Shown in pieces: positions 1 through 11,650 of a stretch of DNA of 64,000 nt (positions are counted from its first letter, which is position 1; the number at the start of each line of letters is the position of its first letter). The translations under genes and the position numbers were made by a program. The DNA comes from Cryptomeria japonica (lineage: Eukaryota; Streptophyta; Pinopsida; Cupressales; Cupressaceae): positions 183,472,951-183,536,950 of the forward strand of contig NC_081413.1 in NCBI RefSeq assembly GCF_030272615.1. Direction: 5' to 3'. A model generated the notes under the pieces. The model was not told where the DNA came from. It worked only from the letters and a program-made list of their open reading frames with translations, and did no database searches.

Positions 1-1
1 A

Positions 2-1020
2 AAATATTTTATGATGATGCAAGAAGGAATAGTGTTGGGGCATCGTATTTCTCAATCAAGTATTCAAGTAGATCCAGCTAAAATTGAAGTAATACATGCT
101 CTTCCTGCCCCTGCAAAACAAAAGGATGTAAGAAGTTTTTTAGGCCATGCAGGGTACTATAGGAGATTTATCAAGGATTTTAGTCAAATAGTAGGACCAT
201 TATATTCTCTATTAACAAAGGATGTTGAGTTTGAATGGACAGTTGCATGTGAAGAAGCATTTTCTAAACTAAAAAGAGCCTTAACCCAGACCCTTGTGCT
301 TAAAGGCCCTGATTGGTCAATTCCTTTGCACATTCATACAAATGCATCTGATTTTGCAATAGGAGTAGTTTTGGGGCAGAAGCAAGGAGTTTTGGAAAAT
401 GTAATTTATTATATCAGTAAAAAATTGCAAGGACCAGAACTGAATTTTACTGTCACTGAAAATGAAATGTTAGTTGTCATCTATGCCCTTAACAAGTTTA
501 GACACTATATAACTAGTTGTCAAATCTTTGTGCATACTGATCATGCACCCATCAGGTACCTCATGAACAAAAGCTCCATTACAGGTAGATTGGCAAGATG
601 GTTGTTGTTAATGCAATAATTTGATATTACTCTCATAGATAAAGCAGGCAAATGTAGTGGCATATTTTTTTGTCTAGAATTCAAACACCAGAAAATCTTG
701 ATGTCATTGATGATTCTTTTCCAGATAAGCATTTGTTTTCCATCAATTTGAATAGTCCATGGTATGCTGACATAGCTAGCTACCTAGCAGCTAACAAGAT
801 ACCTCCTCATTTCTCACCAAAAGAAAAAATATTGCTGGTAGAAAAGAGTTTCAACTTCTCATGGATAGAAGATTGCTTATTTTATACAGGGCCAGATCAA
901 GTTATGAGGAACTGCATAAGGGAAGATGAGACATATGATATCCTTCATGCCTATCATGATGAGCCTTGTGGAGGTCACTTTGTAGCCAAATGAACAACTC
1001 TCAAGATATTAAGTACAAGG
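2..1020 (+). pseudogene. Athila-like Ty3/gypsy pol, 5' part (RT end, RNase H, start of integrase)
   Basis: The frame is open at the window edge. Residues resembling the end of reverse transcriptase (SFLGHAGYYRRFIKDF, near 140-180) are followed by RNase H (HTNASDFAIG, FTVTENEMLVVIYALNKF, HTDHAPIRYLMNK) and then the linker and integrase zinc-finger histidines (LHAYHDEPCGGHF, near 943-985). The TVTENEML and LMNK blocks point to the Athila lineage; this is a family judgement, not a search. A stop at 617-619 and a frameshift before 670 break the frame, and a TGA at 991-993 sits where arginine is expected. Copia-1 interrupts the gene at 1021; coding resumes at 7561. It is a dead copy. Confidence 0.85.
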
Positions 1021-2061
1021 TGTTGGTATTTTGGATATGTTGATATGGTTTTGTCATTGATGTCAACACCTATCATCACTTGTCAACACTTATCTGCACT
1101 TGGAGATCCTTGGTTATGTTCACCAACAAGTCAGAGACTTATGCACAGTCACTGGTATTTGGTTCACCGACACTTGGAATGACTTGGAGACTACTTGGTT
1201 ATGTCGAAGACATTATTTGATCACTTGGTTTTGGCGATTTGGTTATTTGTTTATTCAGGTTTTCATATTTGCTATTATCGGCAAATAGGTCCAGGTTATG
1301 CACTGGTAGGCATATGTATTCCAGATCAGCATGACATGTTATGGAGATGATTTATTATTATTGTAAATGTATTGAGCTGACATCATGCATTGGATATTGA
1401 TTTATTTGTAATTGATTTTATTGTAATATCTTTTAGTGAGCCGACCTATTCAATTGGTCTTAGGTTATGGTATAAATGTAAGATCTCATTTGTGAGATTG
1501 ATATGCGATTGCAAAAAGAATTGTAATAAGGTATATGCAAAATTAAGCAGAGCTATATAAACAGATATCATTTGAAGGTTGAAGGAAGGTTTTTGTGAAG
1601 GCAATCAGAACTAAACCGGTACTGAATCTAGCATATGAAGATGCTATTTTATGCAGTACATTATCATTGGATTTAACCATCCAATTGTAGTCAGTGTGAC
1701 TCTCATTTTGTGATTGAGTAGTGATCTCTAGGTAGCTGGGCTTTCTGCATGTGCAAAATCCATATTATACACACATACTATCTGCAGCATTATCATTTGA
1801 TTGTGGGTAAGGCTTCCCACCGTGGTTTTTCCCCTTACAGGGTTTCCACGTACAAATATTTGTGTTATGTATTGTGGATGTTATTGTATTTCTATTTCAT
1901 GTATTAATCTTTACCGGTACTGCAATTAACCGATAAAACTGTCTACCAGCATAAAGTTTGGTTTACCGGCCTTAAGCATTAAGTTTTGGTTAAGTTAATT
2001 TTAGTTGAATTTATTGGACAACTAATTCACCCCCCCTCTCAATTGTCTCTAGGACCTAACA
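1021..2061 (+). repeat. copia-1 5' LTR (1041 bp)
   Basis: It starts TGTTGGTATT and ends CCTAACA, followed at once by the PBS. It matches 6571-7560 along its length. It holds a TATAAAT box at 1471-1477, a second TATATAAA at 1554-1561, the conserved GTGGTTTTTCCCC...GGGTTTCCACGTA module near 1823-1855, and a C-rich run before the 3' edge. It would carry the promoter of the element. Confidence 0.9.
1471..1477 (+). promoter_or_regulatory. TATA box of the copia-1 5' LTR
   Basis: TATAAAT lies about 450 bp into the LTR, upstream of the conserved R/U5 module, as expected for the U3 promoter. The 3' LTR has lost this stretch through a deletion of about 73 bp. Confidence 0.6.
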
Positions 2062-2062
2062 A

Positions 2063-2075
2063 TTAGTATTAGAGC
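2063..2075 (+). other. copia-1 primer-binding site
   Basis: TTAGTATTAGAGC directly follows the 5' LTR and matches the usual TGGTATCAGAGC complement of initiator tRNA-Met at most positions. The differences include one C-to-T change. Confidence 0.75.
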
Positions 2076-2109
2076 TTAGTTCTCTTTTTGCAAAAGTTTA
2101 ACAGCTTGA

Positions 2110-5100
2110 GGAGATTCAACATCTTCTAACTATTTCAGGAAGGAAAGTCTGAAACTTGATGGAACTAACTATGGCATATGGAAGATTAGGATGGAGACAC
2201 ATTTGAATTGCATTAGAAAGGACATATGGGATGTTACAAAGAATGGCTATACTGCTCATACTCAAGGTCAACCTAATCAACCTTACTTCGCTAAAGATGA
2301 GGAAAATGATTGCAAAGCAAGAGAAGCACTTTTGAGCTCATTATCAGATCAACAAGTCATGGGATTTTTAGATAGATCTACTGCTAAAGCTATTTGGGAC
2401 AAACTAGAAACATTGAATGAAGGAGATTCCATAGTCAAAATTGCAAAACTTGAATGCTTCCGAGTCAGGTATGAAAGTCTGAAAATGGAAGAAGAAGAAA
2501 GAATTTCTTCTTTTATGGAAAGAGTAAATGAAATTATTTTAGGTATACAATGTTGTGGAGGAACCTTAAGTGAAGATGAGATTGTTTCTAAAGTTTTAAG
2601 AGATTTGCCACCGGCATATAAAATGAAAGTTACTACTATAAATGAATTGAGAACAATGCCTAATGCACCAGTATCTAGAGACACCCATGTTGGAAAACTT
2701 TCAACTTTTGAACTTGAGGAATTTGTTCTTGTTACTACTATTAAGACAAATCTAGCTTTCAAGGCATCATCACCAACTTCATCATCATCTGATAAATCTG
2801 ATTGGAAAGCCTTCTATGCAAGAGAACTTGAATAAAGCAGGAGAGAAAATGAAGAACTTGAAGCACTATTTGCAAGGAAAATGCCTAAAGGTCCAATTGG
2901 AAGTAAGTATGAAGGTAAAGCACCCTTTAAATGTTTTAACTATAATAAGATTGGTCACATGGCTTCTAGATGTCCTGATAGACATGTAAGATTAAGAGAA
3001 GAAGCTAAAAGAACATATAAACCTAACCCTGATTATCATAAATATAAGTTTAAGAAGAATAGAGACAAATCTTGTTATTATGCTGATGAAGGAGTTACTG
3101 ATGATTATAACGAGGATCTGACAGACAATGGATGGGCTTTTGTTGCTATAACAGAAGATCAACCAACACCTACTATTCAACCGGTAGAGCAGGCCCTGGT
3201 AGCTAAAGTTGAAGATAAGGATGAATGGATTATTGATTCAGGATGTTCACATCACATGACTGGTGATAAGAGTAAATTCTTAACCTTTCAGGAATACAAT
3301 GGAGGTCAATTAAGATTTGGAGATGATAAAGATTGTTTGATCAAAGGAAAAGGCACTATATCTTTTGATGGTAAGCACAATACTGATAATGTTTACTATG
3401 ATGAAGTTTTGAAGCGTAATCTTTTGAGTGTTGGTCAATTAGTCAAGAAAGGATTTCAGTTACAATTCAAGAATGGTAAATTCAAAATCTTAAACAGAAC
3501 TGGTTTGGAAATTGCAACCGGTAATCAGACTAGAGGTAATATCTTTCATTTGAACAACAATGAGAAAGCATGTTTGATTGCACATATTGATGAAAGTTGG
3601 TTATGGCATAAGAGACTTTGTCATGTAAATTTTGATTGCATTTTGAAAATCAGTACAACTAAGGCAGTAAGAGATTTACCTAAGATTGTTAAACCTCATA
3701 ATCTGATATGTAAGGAATGTCAATTTGGAAAGCAAGTTAGAGAAACTTTCAAGAGTATTCCAGAGAAGTCTAACAATGTTCTTGATTTAATTCATACTAA
3801 TTTATGTGGTCCAACAAGAACTAGAAGTATACAAGGAGATAGGTATTTTATGTTAATCATTGATGACTATTCTAGAATGTGTTGGGTTACTTTTCTCAGG
3901 GAAAAATCTGAAGCATTTGGGAAATTCAAACTATTCAAGGTGATGGTAGAAAATGAAATAGACAAGAAAATAAAATGTTTGAGATCAGATTAAGGAGGTG
4001 AATTAACATCTAAGGAATTTAATACATTCTGTGAAGTGAATGGGATCAGAGGACAGTTATCAACACCTAGGACACCCTAGCATAGTGGAGTTGTGGAAAG
4101 GAAAAACAAAACTATCTTGGATGCAACCGTAAGTATGACATCAGAAGCAAATGTACCTCATGTATACTGGAGAGAAGCAGTCAATATAGCAGTTTATACA
4201 TTCAACAAAGTTCACATCAGAGGTTTTACCGGTAAGACCCCTCATGAACTATGGTTTGGTAATACTCCTACTCTTAAATATTTCAGAATATTTGGAAGTA
4301 AATGCTATATTAGAAGAGATGAGTATATTAGAAAATTTGATCCTAGAAGTGATGAAGGAATATTTCTTGGTTATTCATCTAAGAGCAAGGCATATAAATG
4401 TTTTAACAATAGATTGCAGAAAATTGTTGAGAGTGCAAATGTGAAGATTGATGAACAGTTTAGAGGAAATTCAAGGTACACAAACTTTGAACCAGCAATA
4501 AAGATAATCACAAATGAACCTACTATGAATACACCAGTACGAAATGGTGATATAGTTACACTAGCATCATCTGAGGATTCAACAGTCACTGAAGAACAAC
4601 AACAAGTAAGAACACCCCGGTATGTAAGATTGAATCATTCTGAAGATCAAATAATTGGAAACAAATTTCAAGGAGTTATGACTAGAGGAAGATTGGCAAA
4701 TGAAGAGGTATGTCTTATCTCTCAAATTGAACCTACATCAATTAATGAGACATGTGAAGATAAATATTGGATTAAAGCTATGGAAGATGAATTGGAACAA
4801 ATTGAAAGGAATAACACTTGGTCATTAGTTCCCCGGTCTAAAGACAAAACTGTAATTGGAACTAAATGGGTTTTAAGAAATAAACTTAATGGAGATGGTA
4901 AGGTAATCAGAAAGAAAGCAAGATTAGTGTGTAAGGGATATTCATAGAAAGAAGAAATTGATTACAATGAAACCTTTGCACCGGTAGCTAGAATTGAGGT
5001 AGTCAGACTTTTATTGGCTTTTGCAGCACACAAGAACTATAAAGTATATCAAATGGATGTTAAATATGCATTTCTGAATGGAGATATTGAAGAAGAAGTT

Positions 5101-6262
5101 TATATTGAATAACCTGATGGATTTTCTTTGACATATAACAAAGATATGGTTTGTAGGTTAAGGAAAACTTTATATGGACTAAAACAAGCTCCTAGAGCTT
5201 GGTATGCTAGATTGGACAAATACCTTTTGAAGCTTGGATACACTAAAGGTAATGCTGACAACAATCTATACTACAAAGTGACTAATGATGAAATCTTGGT
5301 TATTGAAGTTTTTGTTGATGATATAATCTTTGGAGGAGAATATGGATTGTGTAAAGACTTTTCTAACAAAATGCAGCAAGAATTTGAAATGTCTATGATT
5401 GGAGAGATAAAGTTCTTTTTAGATTGCAGATTTCAGAAATTGATAAAGGTATGTTCCTATGTCAATCTAAGTACTTGAAGGAATTACTAAATAAATTTGG
5501 CATGGAAAACTATAACCGGTAAGCACACCTATGACTACAACTGATAAATTATCTTTGAAGGATGAATCAACACCTGTTAATCCGACTTGATACAAGTCTA
5601 TGATAGGAGATTTACTGTATTTAACACAAACAAGACTTGATATTATGAATGCACTATGTATTGTTTCAAGATTTCAGAGTAATCCTAAAGAAAATCATGA
5701 ACCAACAGTGAAAAGGATTTTCCGGTACCTACAAGGCACTACAAATCTTGGTTTATGGTATTCTAGAGATGAAAATTTTGACTTATGTGCATACACAGAT
5801 GCTAATTGGGCAGGAGATGTGGATGACAGAAAAAGCACCACTGATGGAGCATTTTTTCTTGGTAGCAGACTAATTTCATGGTTGAGCAAGAAACATAGTT
5901 GTACAAGTCTATCAATAGTAGAATCAGAATATGTTGCAACAACAACTAACTGTACATAGGTATTATGGTTCAGACAAATGTTGAAGGACATAAAGGTAAA
6001 AGGCAAGGAACCTATAACTATTTACTGTGATAATATGGTAGCAATTGATATATCAAAGAACTTGGTATTTCACTCTAAGACTAAACATGTTTCTATCAAA
6101 TTCAATTTTCGAAAAGAGAATGTTGAAGCAAAAGAAGTGAAATTGGTTTATGTGAATACTAAAGAGTAGATTGCAGATATTTTTACAAAGCCTTTGCCTT
6201 AGGAGACCTTTGAATATCTTAGAGAGCAACTTGGAGTCCTACCTCCACCATTAGGGACTTAG
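2110..6262 (+). pseudogene. copia-1 gag-pol polyprotein remnant
   Basis: One frame runs from about 2110 to near 5420, then shifts once and continues to a natural stop at 6260-6262. In order: Gag of the copia/UBN2 type (LDGTNYGIWKIRMETHL; CCGGTLSEDEIVSKVLRDLP), zinc knuckle CFNYNKIGHMASRC with one cysteine changed to tyrosine (about 2932), protease DSGCSHHMTGD (3235), integrase HHCC and core, RT with FVDDIIFGGE (about 5311), and RNase H (TDANWAGDVDD; DIFTKPLP). The first integrase acidic residue is asparagine (HTNLCGP). In-frame stops lie at 2833, 3991, 4078, 4945, 5110, 5956, 6166 and 6199; most stand where related copies have glutamine. No start methionine is identifiable upstream of 2191. 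Non-functional. Confidence 0.9.
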
Positions 6263-6342
6263 ACAGTTGATGTTTGTCATCAACCAACAGAATTAACAAA
6301 GAAATCTTTTATTCCGGCTTTGATGAGGAGAGCTACTTCTCA

Positions 6343-6570
6343 GGGGGAGTAGTTGGTATAATAAGTTGGTATTTTGTATTTAATTTGGATTTTGTAATGC
6401 TTTGGCATTTGATGTCAAAGGGGGAGATATTGATATGGAAAAACACATTATCCCCTGGGGGAGAGATTGTTACTTTAGGGAGATTGTTGGTTTTTGGTTT
6501 TCGGCATTTCTGTTTTGGAACTTTGATGGTTTTTCCATCTCGTATTGCCATCAATGTCAAAGGGGGAGAT
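6343..6570 (+). other. copia-1 polypurine tract cluster
   Basis: Between pol and the 3' LTR there are several purine tracts: CAGGGGGAG (6341-6349), CAAAGGGGGAGA (6416-6427), CTGGGGGAGAG (about 6455) and the terminal tract CAAAGGGGGAGAT ending at 6570 against the LTR. The terminal copy is the expected plus-strand primer. Repeated tracts are known in Sireviruses. Confidence 0.75.
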
Positions 6571-7560
6571 TGTTGGTATTTTAGATATGTTGATATGATT
6601 TTTTCATTGATGTCAACACCTATAATCACTTGTCAACACTTATCAGCACTTGGAGATCCTTGGTTATTTTCACCAGCAAGTCAGAGACTTATGCACAGTC
6701 ACCGGTATTTGGTTCACCGACAGATTATATTGTTCACCGGCACTTGGAATGACTTGGAGACTACTTGGTTATGTCAAAGACATTATTTGATCACTTGGTT
6801 TTGGCGATTTGGTTAATTGTTTATTCGGGTTTGCATATTTGTTGTTACCGACAAATAGGTCCAGGTTATGCACTGACAGGCATATCTATTCCAGATCAAC
6901 ACGACACATTATGGAGATGATTTATTATTATTGTAAATGCATTGAGATAACATCATGCATTGGATATTGATTTATTTGTAATTGATTTTATTATAATATC
7001 TTTTAGTGAGCCGACCTATTCAATTGGTCTTAGGCAAAATTAAGCACATCTATACACGTAGACATCATTTGAAGGTTGAAGGAAGGTTTTTGTGAAGGCA
7101 ATCATAACTCAACCGGTACTGAATCTAGCATATGAAGATGCTATTTTATGCAGTATATTGTCATTGGATTTAACCATCCAATTGTAGTTAGTGTGACTCT
7201 CATTTTGTGATTGAGCAGTGAGCTCTAGGTAGTTGGCCTTTCTGCATGTGCAAAATCCATATTGTACACATACTATCTGCAATAGTATAATTCTATTGTG
7301 GGTAAGGCTTCCCACCATGGTTTTTCCCCTTATAGGGTTTCCACGTACAAATATTTGTGTTATGTGTTGTGGATGTTATTGTCTTTCTATTTCATGCATT
7401 AATCTTTACCGGTACTGCAATTAACTGATAAAATTGTCTATCGACATAAAGTTTGGTTTACCGGCCTTAAGCATTAAGTTTTGGTTAAGTTAATTTTGGT
7501 TGAATTTATTGGACAACTAATTCACCCCTCCCTCCTCTCAGTTGTCTCTGGGACCTACCA
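6571..7560 (+). repeat. copia-1 3' LTR (990 bp)
   Basis: It starts TGTTGGTATT and ends GGACCTACCA, matching 1021-2061. Relative to the 5' LTR it lacks about 73 bp at 7034 (the segment with the TATA box) and has about 20 extra bases near 6720. The U3 of a new insert is copied from one template, so the deletion should be later than insertion. Confidence 0.9.
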
Positions 7561-8648
7561 TAGGGTACTATTGCCAAACCTTGCACAAGGATGCAATCAA
7601 ATATACCAAGAAATGTGACAAATATCAAAGAATGGGAAGACCAATTTGGTGTGATGAAATGCCTTTACATCCCCAGGTGGTTGTTACACCATTTGACAAA
7701 TGGGGCTTAGACTTTGTTGGGCCAATTGATCCATCATCAAATGGTTGGTCCTACATTCTTGTTTGTACCAACTATGTCACTAAATGGGTAAAGGTCAAAG
7801 CCTTCAAGCATGCCAGAGATAATAAGGTAGCAGAATTTTTATATGAATAAATCTTCACTCGGTATGGAGCTCCTAGAGAAATAGTAATGAATCAAGGGGC
7901 ACAATTTACTTCCACTTTGATTACAACCCTAGTTAATGAATACAATGTCAGGCATAGGAAATCTACTCCTTATCATCCTTAGGCTAATGGACAAGCAAAG
8001 ATCACTAACAAAGAGCTTGAATCAATATTGACCAAAACAATAACTCTTAACTGAAAAGATTGGTCTAAAAGATTATTTGAAGTAGTATGGGCTTATAGAA
8101 CCACTTGGAAAACCACAATAGGGTTTACACCATTTGAAATGGTATATGGGACAAAAGAAATGATGCTTGTATAATTTGAGCATAAAACCTTGAGAACAAC
8201 TATTGCCTTAGATATGACTCTTTCTGCAACACAAGAGTAAAGGCTCCTGCAGCTTAATGCCTTAGATGAGATAAGAAAGTCCACCCTACAACACACCGAA
8301 TTTGTTCAAAATAAGCACATGAAGTGGCATGATCGCTATATCAAAGATAAATCATTCAAGCTAGGCGATTGGGCCCTTCTTTATGATTCAAGGTATAAAG
8401 ATAATTAGGGAAAATTACAGACATGGTGGTTAGGACCTTTTGAGATAGTTGAAACATTCTCTAATGGTGTTGTCAGATTATCTACAATTGATCCTATTAA
8501 GTTTAAATTGTTAGTAAATGGTCATCAGTTGCGCCTGTACCACAAACCTCTTAGCAAGGATGACTTTCTACAACAGTTTTTCACTACTGAGCATGCCGAG
8601 AATCTTGCAGCAACTGGCGATGGCTTTTCCATCACCACTCCATCTTAA
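7561..8648 (+). pseudogene. Athila-like Ty3/gypsy pol, 3' part (integrase)
   Basis: This continues the pol cut at 1020. The zinc-finger cysteine side is KKCDKYQRMGRP, with the second cysteine changed to tyrosine. The integrase core starts FDKWGLDFVGPID. The second catalytic aspartate is asparagine (VMNQGAQF) and the catalytic glutamate is lysine (NGQAKITNKEL), so the copy cannot integrate. Further blocks are HDRYIKDKSFKLGDW and LGPFEIVETF, and the frame ends at a stop at 8646-8648. Internal stops at 7848, 7980, 8052, 8172, 8238 and 8406 mostly sit at likely glutamine positions; LN*KDW fits a lost tryptophan. Confidence 0.85.
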
Positions 8649-9215
8649 ATCTTTGCTGCATGATCATAATAAATACTTCCACATCTAGAGGAAGTACATT
8701 TCTGCGTAATAAATATTCTATTCTATATTCACTCATTTCTTTCCTTCCACTCCATCTATTTTTGCCTCATTTTCCATTCATGATGGCTCAATGTCTTCAG
8801 CTATAGTCATTCTCATGTGATGTCAGGTATGCTTGTGTGTATTTATTTTTGTTGCATGTATATAATTAAACCATATTAACTATCATTATGATATTTTGCA
8901 TAGTATCCTTTTTCAGTCCTCCTCCGTATGTGTGGACACCTGTTAAACCTTAGGTTGGGGGGGGGGGGGGGGGATGTACGCTAATAATGACTCTAGCAGA
9001 TAATTCTTATGTCCTCTCAGATTGCGTTTTAATTTTTTAAATTTCTAGTTTGAGGTGATTTTTTGTACTTTCCCCTTCTGTCTGCTTAGAGCTATTTTTA
9101 TATTGCAGCTAGGTTCCGACCAAGTAAAGGCACATTGTGTATATTTTAGTGTAGAACTTAGTTCAAAAATTGGGAAGATTTACACCATTATAGAGTAGAA
9201 AGTGTTATCACTACA
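8649..9215 (+). other. Spacer after gypsy pol with a 17-G run and LTR-start-like sequence
   Basis: There is no coding signal. A run of 17 G (8957-8973) sits where a PPT would be, in the context CTTAGGTT-G(n)-ATGTACGC. The bases after it (AATAATGACTCTA) resemble those after the second purine tract at 11651 (AATAATGGCTCTA). This may be an old PPT/LTR edge or simply the spacer before the extra ORF. Confidence 0.4.
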
Positions 9216-11453
9216 ATGGGTGGTCCGCCTGTTCATCATGAACTGACAGTACATGAAGTCCTTCTTTAGGACCAAGATTGTGAGCCAATATTCCATAACA
9301 ATGGGTGACTGGATTATTTTTTGAAGCCAATGGAGTTTAATAAGAAAAGTGCAAGGGAATTCATCCACACACTTTCAGATAATGGAGAAGCCCAGGTAAA
9401 AGGTTTGAGAGTGGTGGTTACAGAGAAATGAACTGCAAAGGTAACTGGGTTACCAACAGACAGAGAAAAGTACTCAGAATCCAAGGATGCACATAGTGCA
9501 AGAGTAGAATTTACACATCTAGGAGACCCACCCTTAGTAGTAGATAGACAAGGAGCTAGGCAAGAATATCTTTTGCCTGAATGGAAAGTAGTAGCATTGT
9601 ATGTTTTAAAGTATTTAACCTGTGAAGGAAGGTTCTCATGTCTGCATTCCCATCACTTCAAGCTTATAAGTTATCTATGCCATGGAAGAAGGATGAATGT
9701 TCTAAGCCTATTGTACAACCTTCTTTCCATAAGCGCAACAAAGACCCAGAAAGGTAGGCCTCACTTTGTTTCTCATCATTACCTAATTAAGCTATTATTT
9801 GAAATATCTTTGAGAGATGTCTCTCTAATGTCTTGGAATGAATTTGTTGAAATTAGGATGTTTAGGGTAGAAAACATGGTTATAGAGGAGCCACTTCCAT
9901 CTCAAGAACAAGAAAATTTGGAAAACCTTGAAAAACCTAGATCCCCTCTTGAACCCTCATCCTTCAGGATATCATTAGAATAAAATATTCCTATATCAAA
10001 GGAACCCTTACAAGAAGAAGCTACAATAGGGGTCCCCTCTCAAAGTCTAATAAAAACTAGGGCTGCCGCATGAAAGGAAAAAGGCAAAGAAAAATAGGTT
10101 GACATAGAAAATAAGGAAGAGAGAGGTAAATGTGAGAGTTTAACCTCTCCTGCAGCCAAGAAAAGGAAAGTTGTAAAAATAGTTTCTCCTGTAATCATTG
10201 AAGTGGTTGAAGAGTTGGCTACAGGAAGTAGTCCTATAGTTGCAAAAAGGAAATCTCGGAGAAGCAGTGGTAGGCTTTGGAAAAAGCTTAAAAACCAAGA
10301 CCAATCAATGGAGCCAAATGTTACCATCCTGATTGACTCTTCAGAATAAGAGCCACACAGTCCACCTCACAATGATGTTCCTCCTTCTTCACCTAATGAA
10401 CCCCAAAGGGAATAAGAAAAAGAGGAAGAAATGCAAAATATAGAGGAAGAACAAGAATTGCAGCTGCAAGAAGAGGGGGAACTCTAGAACATTGAGCAAC
10501 TGTAGAAAGAAGTAGGATTTGAAAGGCTGGAAAGCTTAGCATCTGTTGTAGAATAGGTTATTGAAGCAGGGAGAAAAGTAAAAAGAAGAAAACTAGGGCA
10601 CCTATTCATAGACCACTTGCTTCCCTTATTAGTCATGCAGTGGGACTTGTTCTCTATGAGGATTGAGAATTGGAAAAGGTATAAATGCAGATGATACTCA
10701 ACTGGCAGAAGAAAATTATTGAACAAAAAGATGAGGAAACTGCTCAGCTTAAAGCTGAGGTGGAAACTATAGCCACTATGGTACCACAACTAATGCAATG
10801 TTGAGAACCTCCTTGTGTTTACTCTTTGTATTTAAAAGAACAACATATTAGTTTCCATATGATGAGAATTGTCAAGGATTTAAGTCCCTCATTGCAGACA
10901 ACGGAGGAATTCTACAGTGCTTATCAGACATCTCCTACATCAATTAAGAATCTACTTTGTGAATTTTATGTACATAACTATGATGTTCCTAATGATGTCG
11001 ATTGGAACTCTCTCCTCTACATTGGAGATATCCAATTGAGAGCTCTTATGTCATGGATGCAGAATGAAATAGAAAGGGGAGAGAAGTTTTAGGTGCATAA
11101 CAAGGAAGAACTTGAGCTTTTATTGCCCTTAAGGGCTGAATCAAGGGAGCTTAGGAGACTCTATTTTGACTAGCAAAAGATTGTATATGAGTCAGATTAT
11201 GCAAAGGATATCCTACCCTTAAGGGAAGAAGTGTATAAAGAATATGAACAAATGGCTCCAAGGGAAGGACAAGTAGCAATAGGAAATTTAGTCCAACACT
11301 GGAATAGCCTACCAGATGAGTTAAGGCAATCTGAGCCACACTCTATGCAAAACTACCATGCAGCCTTAAACAAAGCACCCAAGTATATGCACTTGGGAAT
11401 AACAAAGGGACGACATTGGCTGCCTCTTAGTTTTCAACCTCCAATCCTCCTAT
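9216..11453 (+). pseudogene. Extra ORF downstream of Athila-like pol, function unknown
   Basis: From an ATG at 9216 one frame runs to about 10690, then shifts once and continues to about 11453. It is broken by roughly a dozen stops that would fit glutamine or arginine codons, so it was once about 740 residues. The first 250 residues look globular (RQGARQEYLLPEWKVVALYV, CHGRRMNVLSLLYNLLSI). The middle is acidic and proline-rich and includes a basic PAAKKRKVVK stretch like a nuclear localisation signal. The end is charged and helical. The position matches the env-like ORF of Athila, but I see no signal peptide and no clear transmembrane segment. A link to the plant 'putative transposon protein' family is only a suspicion. 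Confidence 0.6.
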
Positions 11454-11650
11454 GACCACTAATGAGATGTAGGGACAATGACCCACCATACAATGAAGCA
11501 GTGGAACGTACTAGGTGGAAGAGATTGGAGAAAATGAAGGGATTTTACTGGAGTTTGTCGGTAGAAGGTTTTGGGTAGGTTACTCCAGGAAGTTTTCGAA
11601 TCAATGCCAGAATTCAGAATTTTTCTATTGCTGGAGGATCAGCAAGAAAT

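Larger units (their letters stand above)
1021..7560 (+). mobile_element. copia-1: complete but decayed Sirevirus-like Ty1/copia element
   Basis: The element has TG...CA LTRs at both ends, a PBS resembling initiator tRNA-Met, a gag-pol in the copia order (Gag, protease, integrase, RT, RNase H) and a terminal PPT directly before the 3' LTR. It sits inside the gypsy integrase, and the gypsy reading (KILSTR before, YYCQTL after) joins across it. The flanking 5-mers CAAGG and TAGGG are only weakly alike, so the TSD has decayed or the edge is off by a base. Sirevirus affinity rests on the RT motifs EFEMSMIGE and FVDDIIFGGE and on several repeated PPTs before the 3' LTR. Confidence 0.9.

Noticed and set aside
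1021-1021. A perfect TSD for copia-1
   Set aside because: CAAGG and TAGGG agree at only three of five positions; no other phase gives a better match with TG...CA ends.
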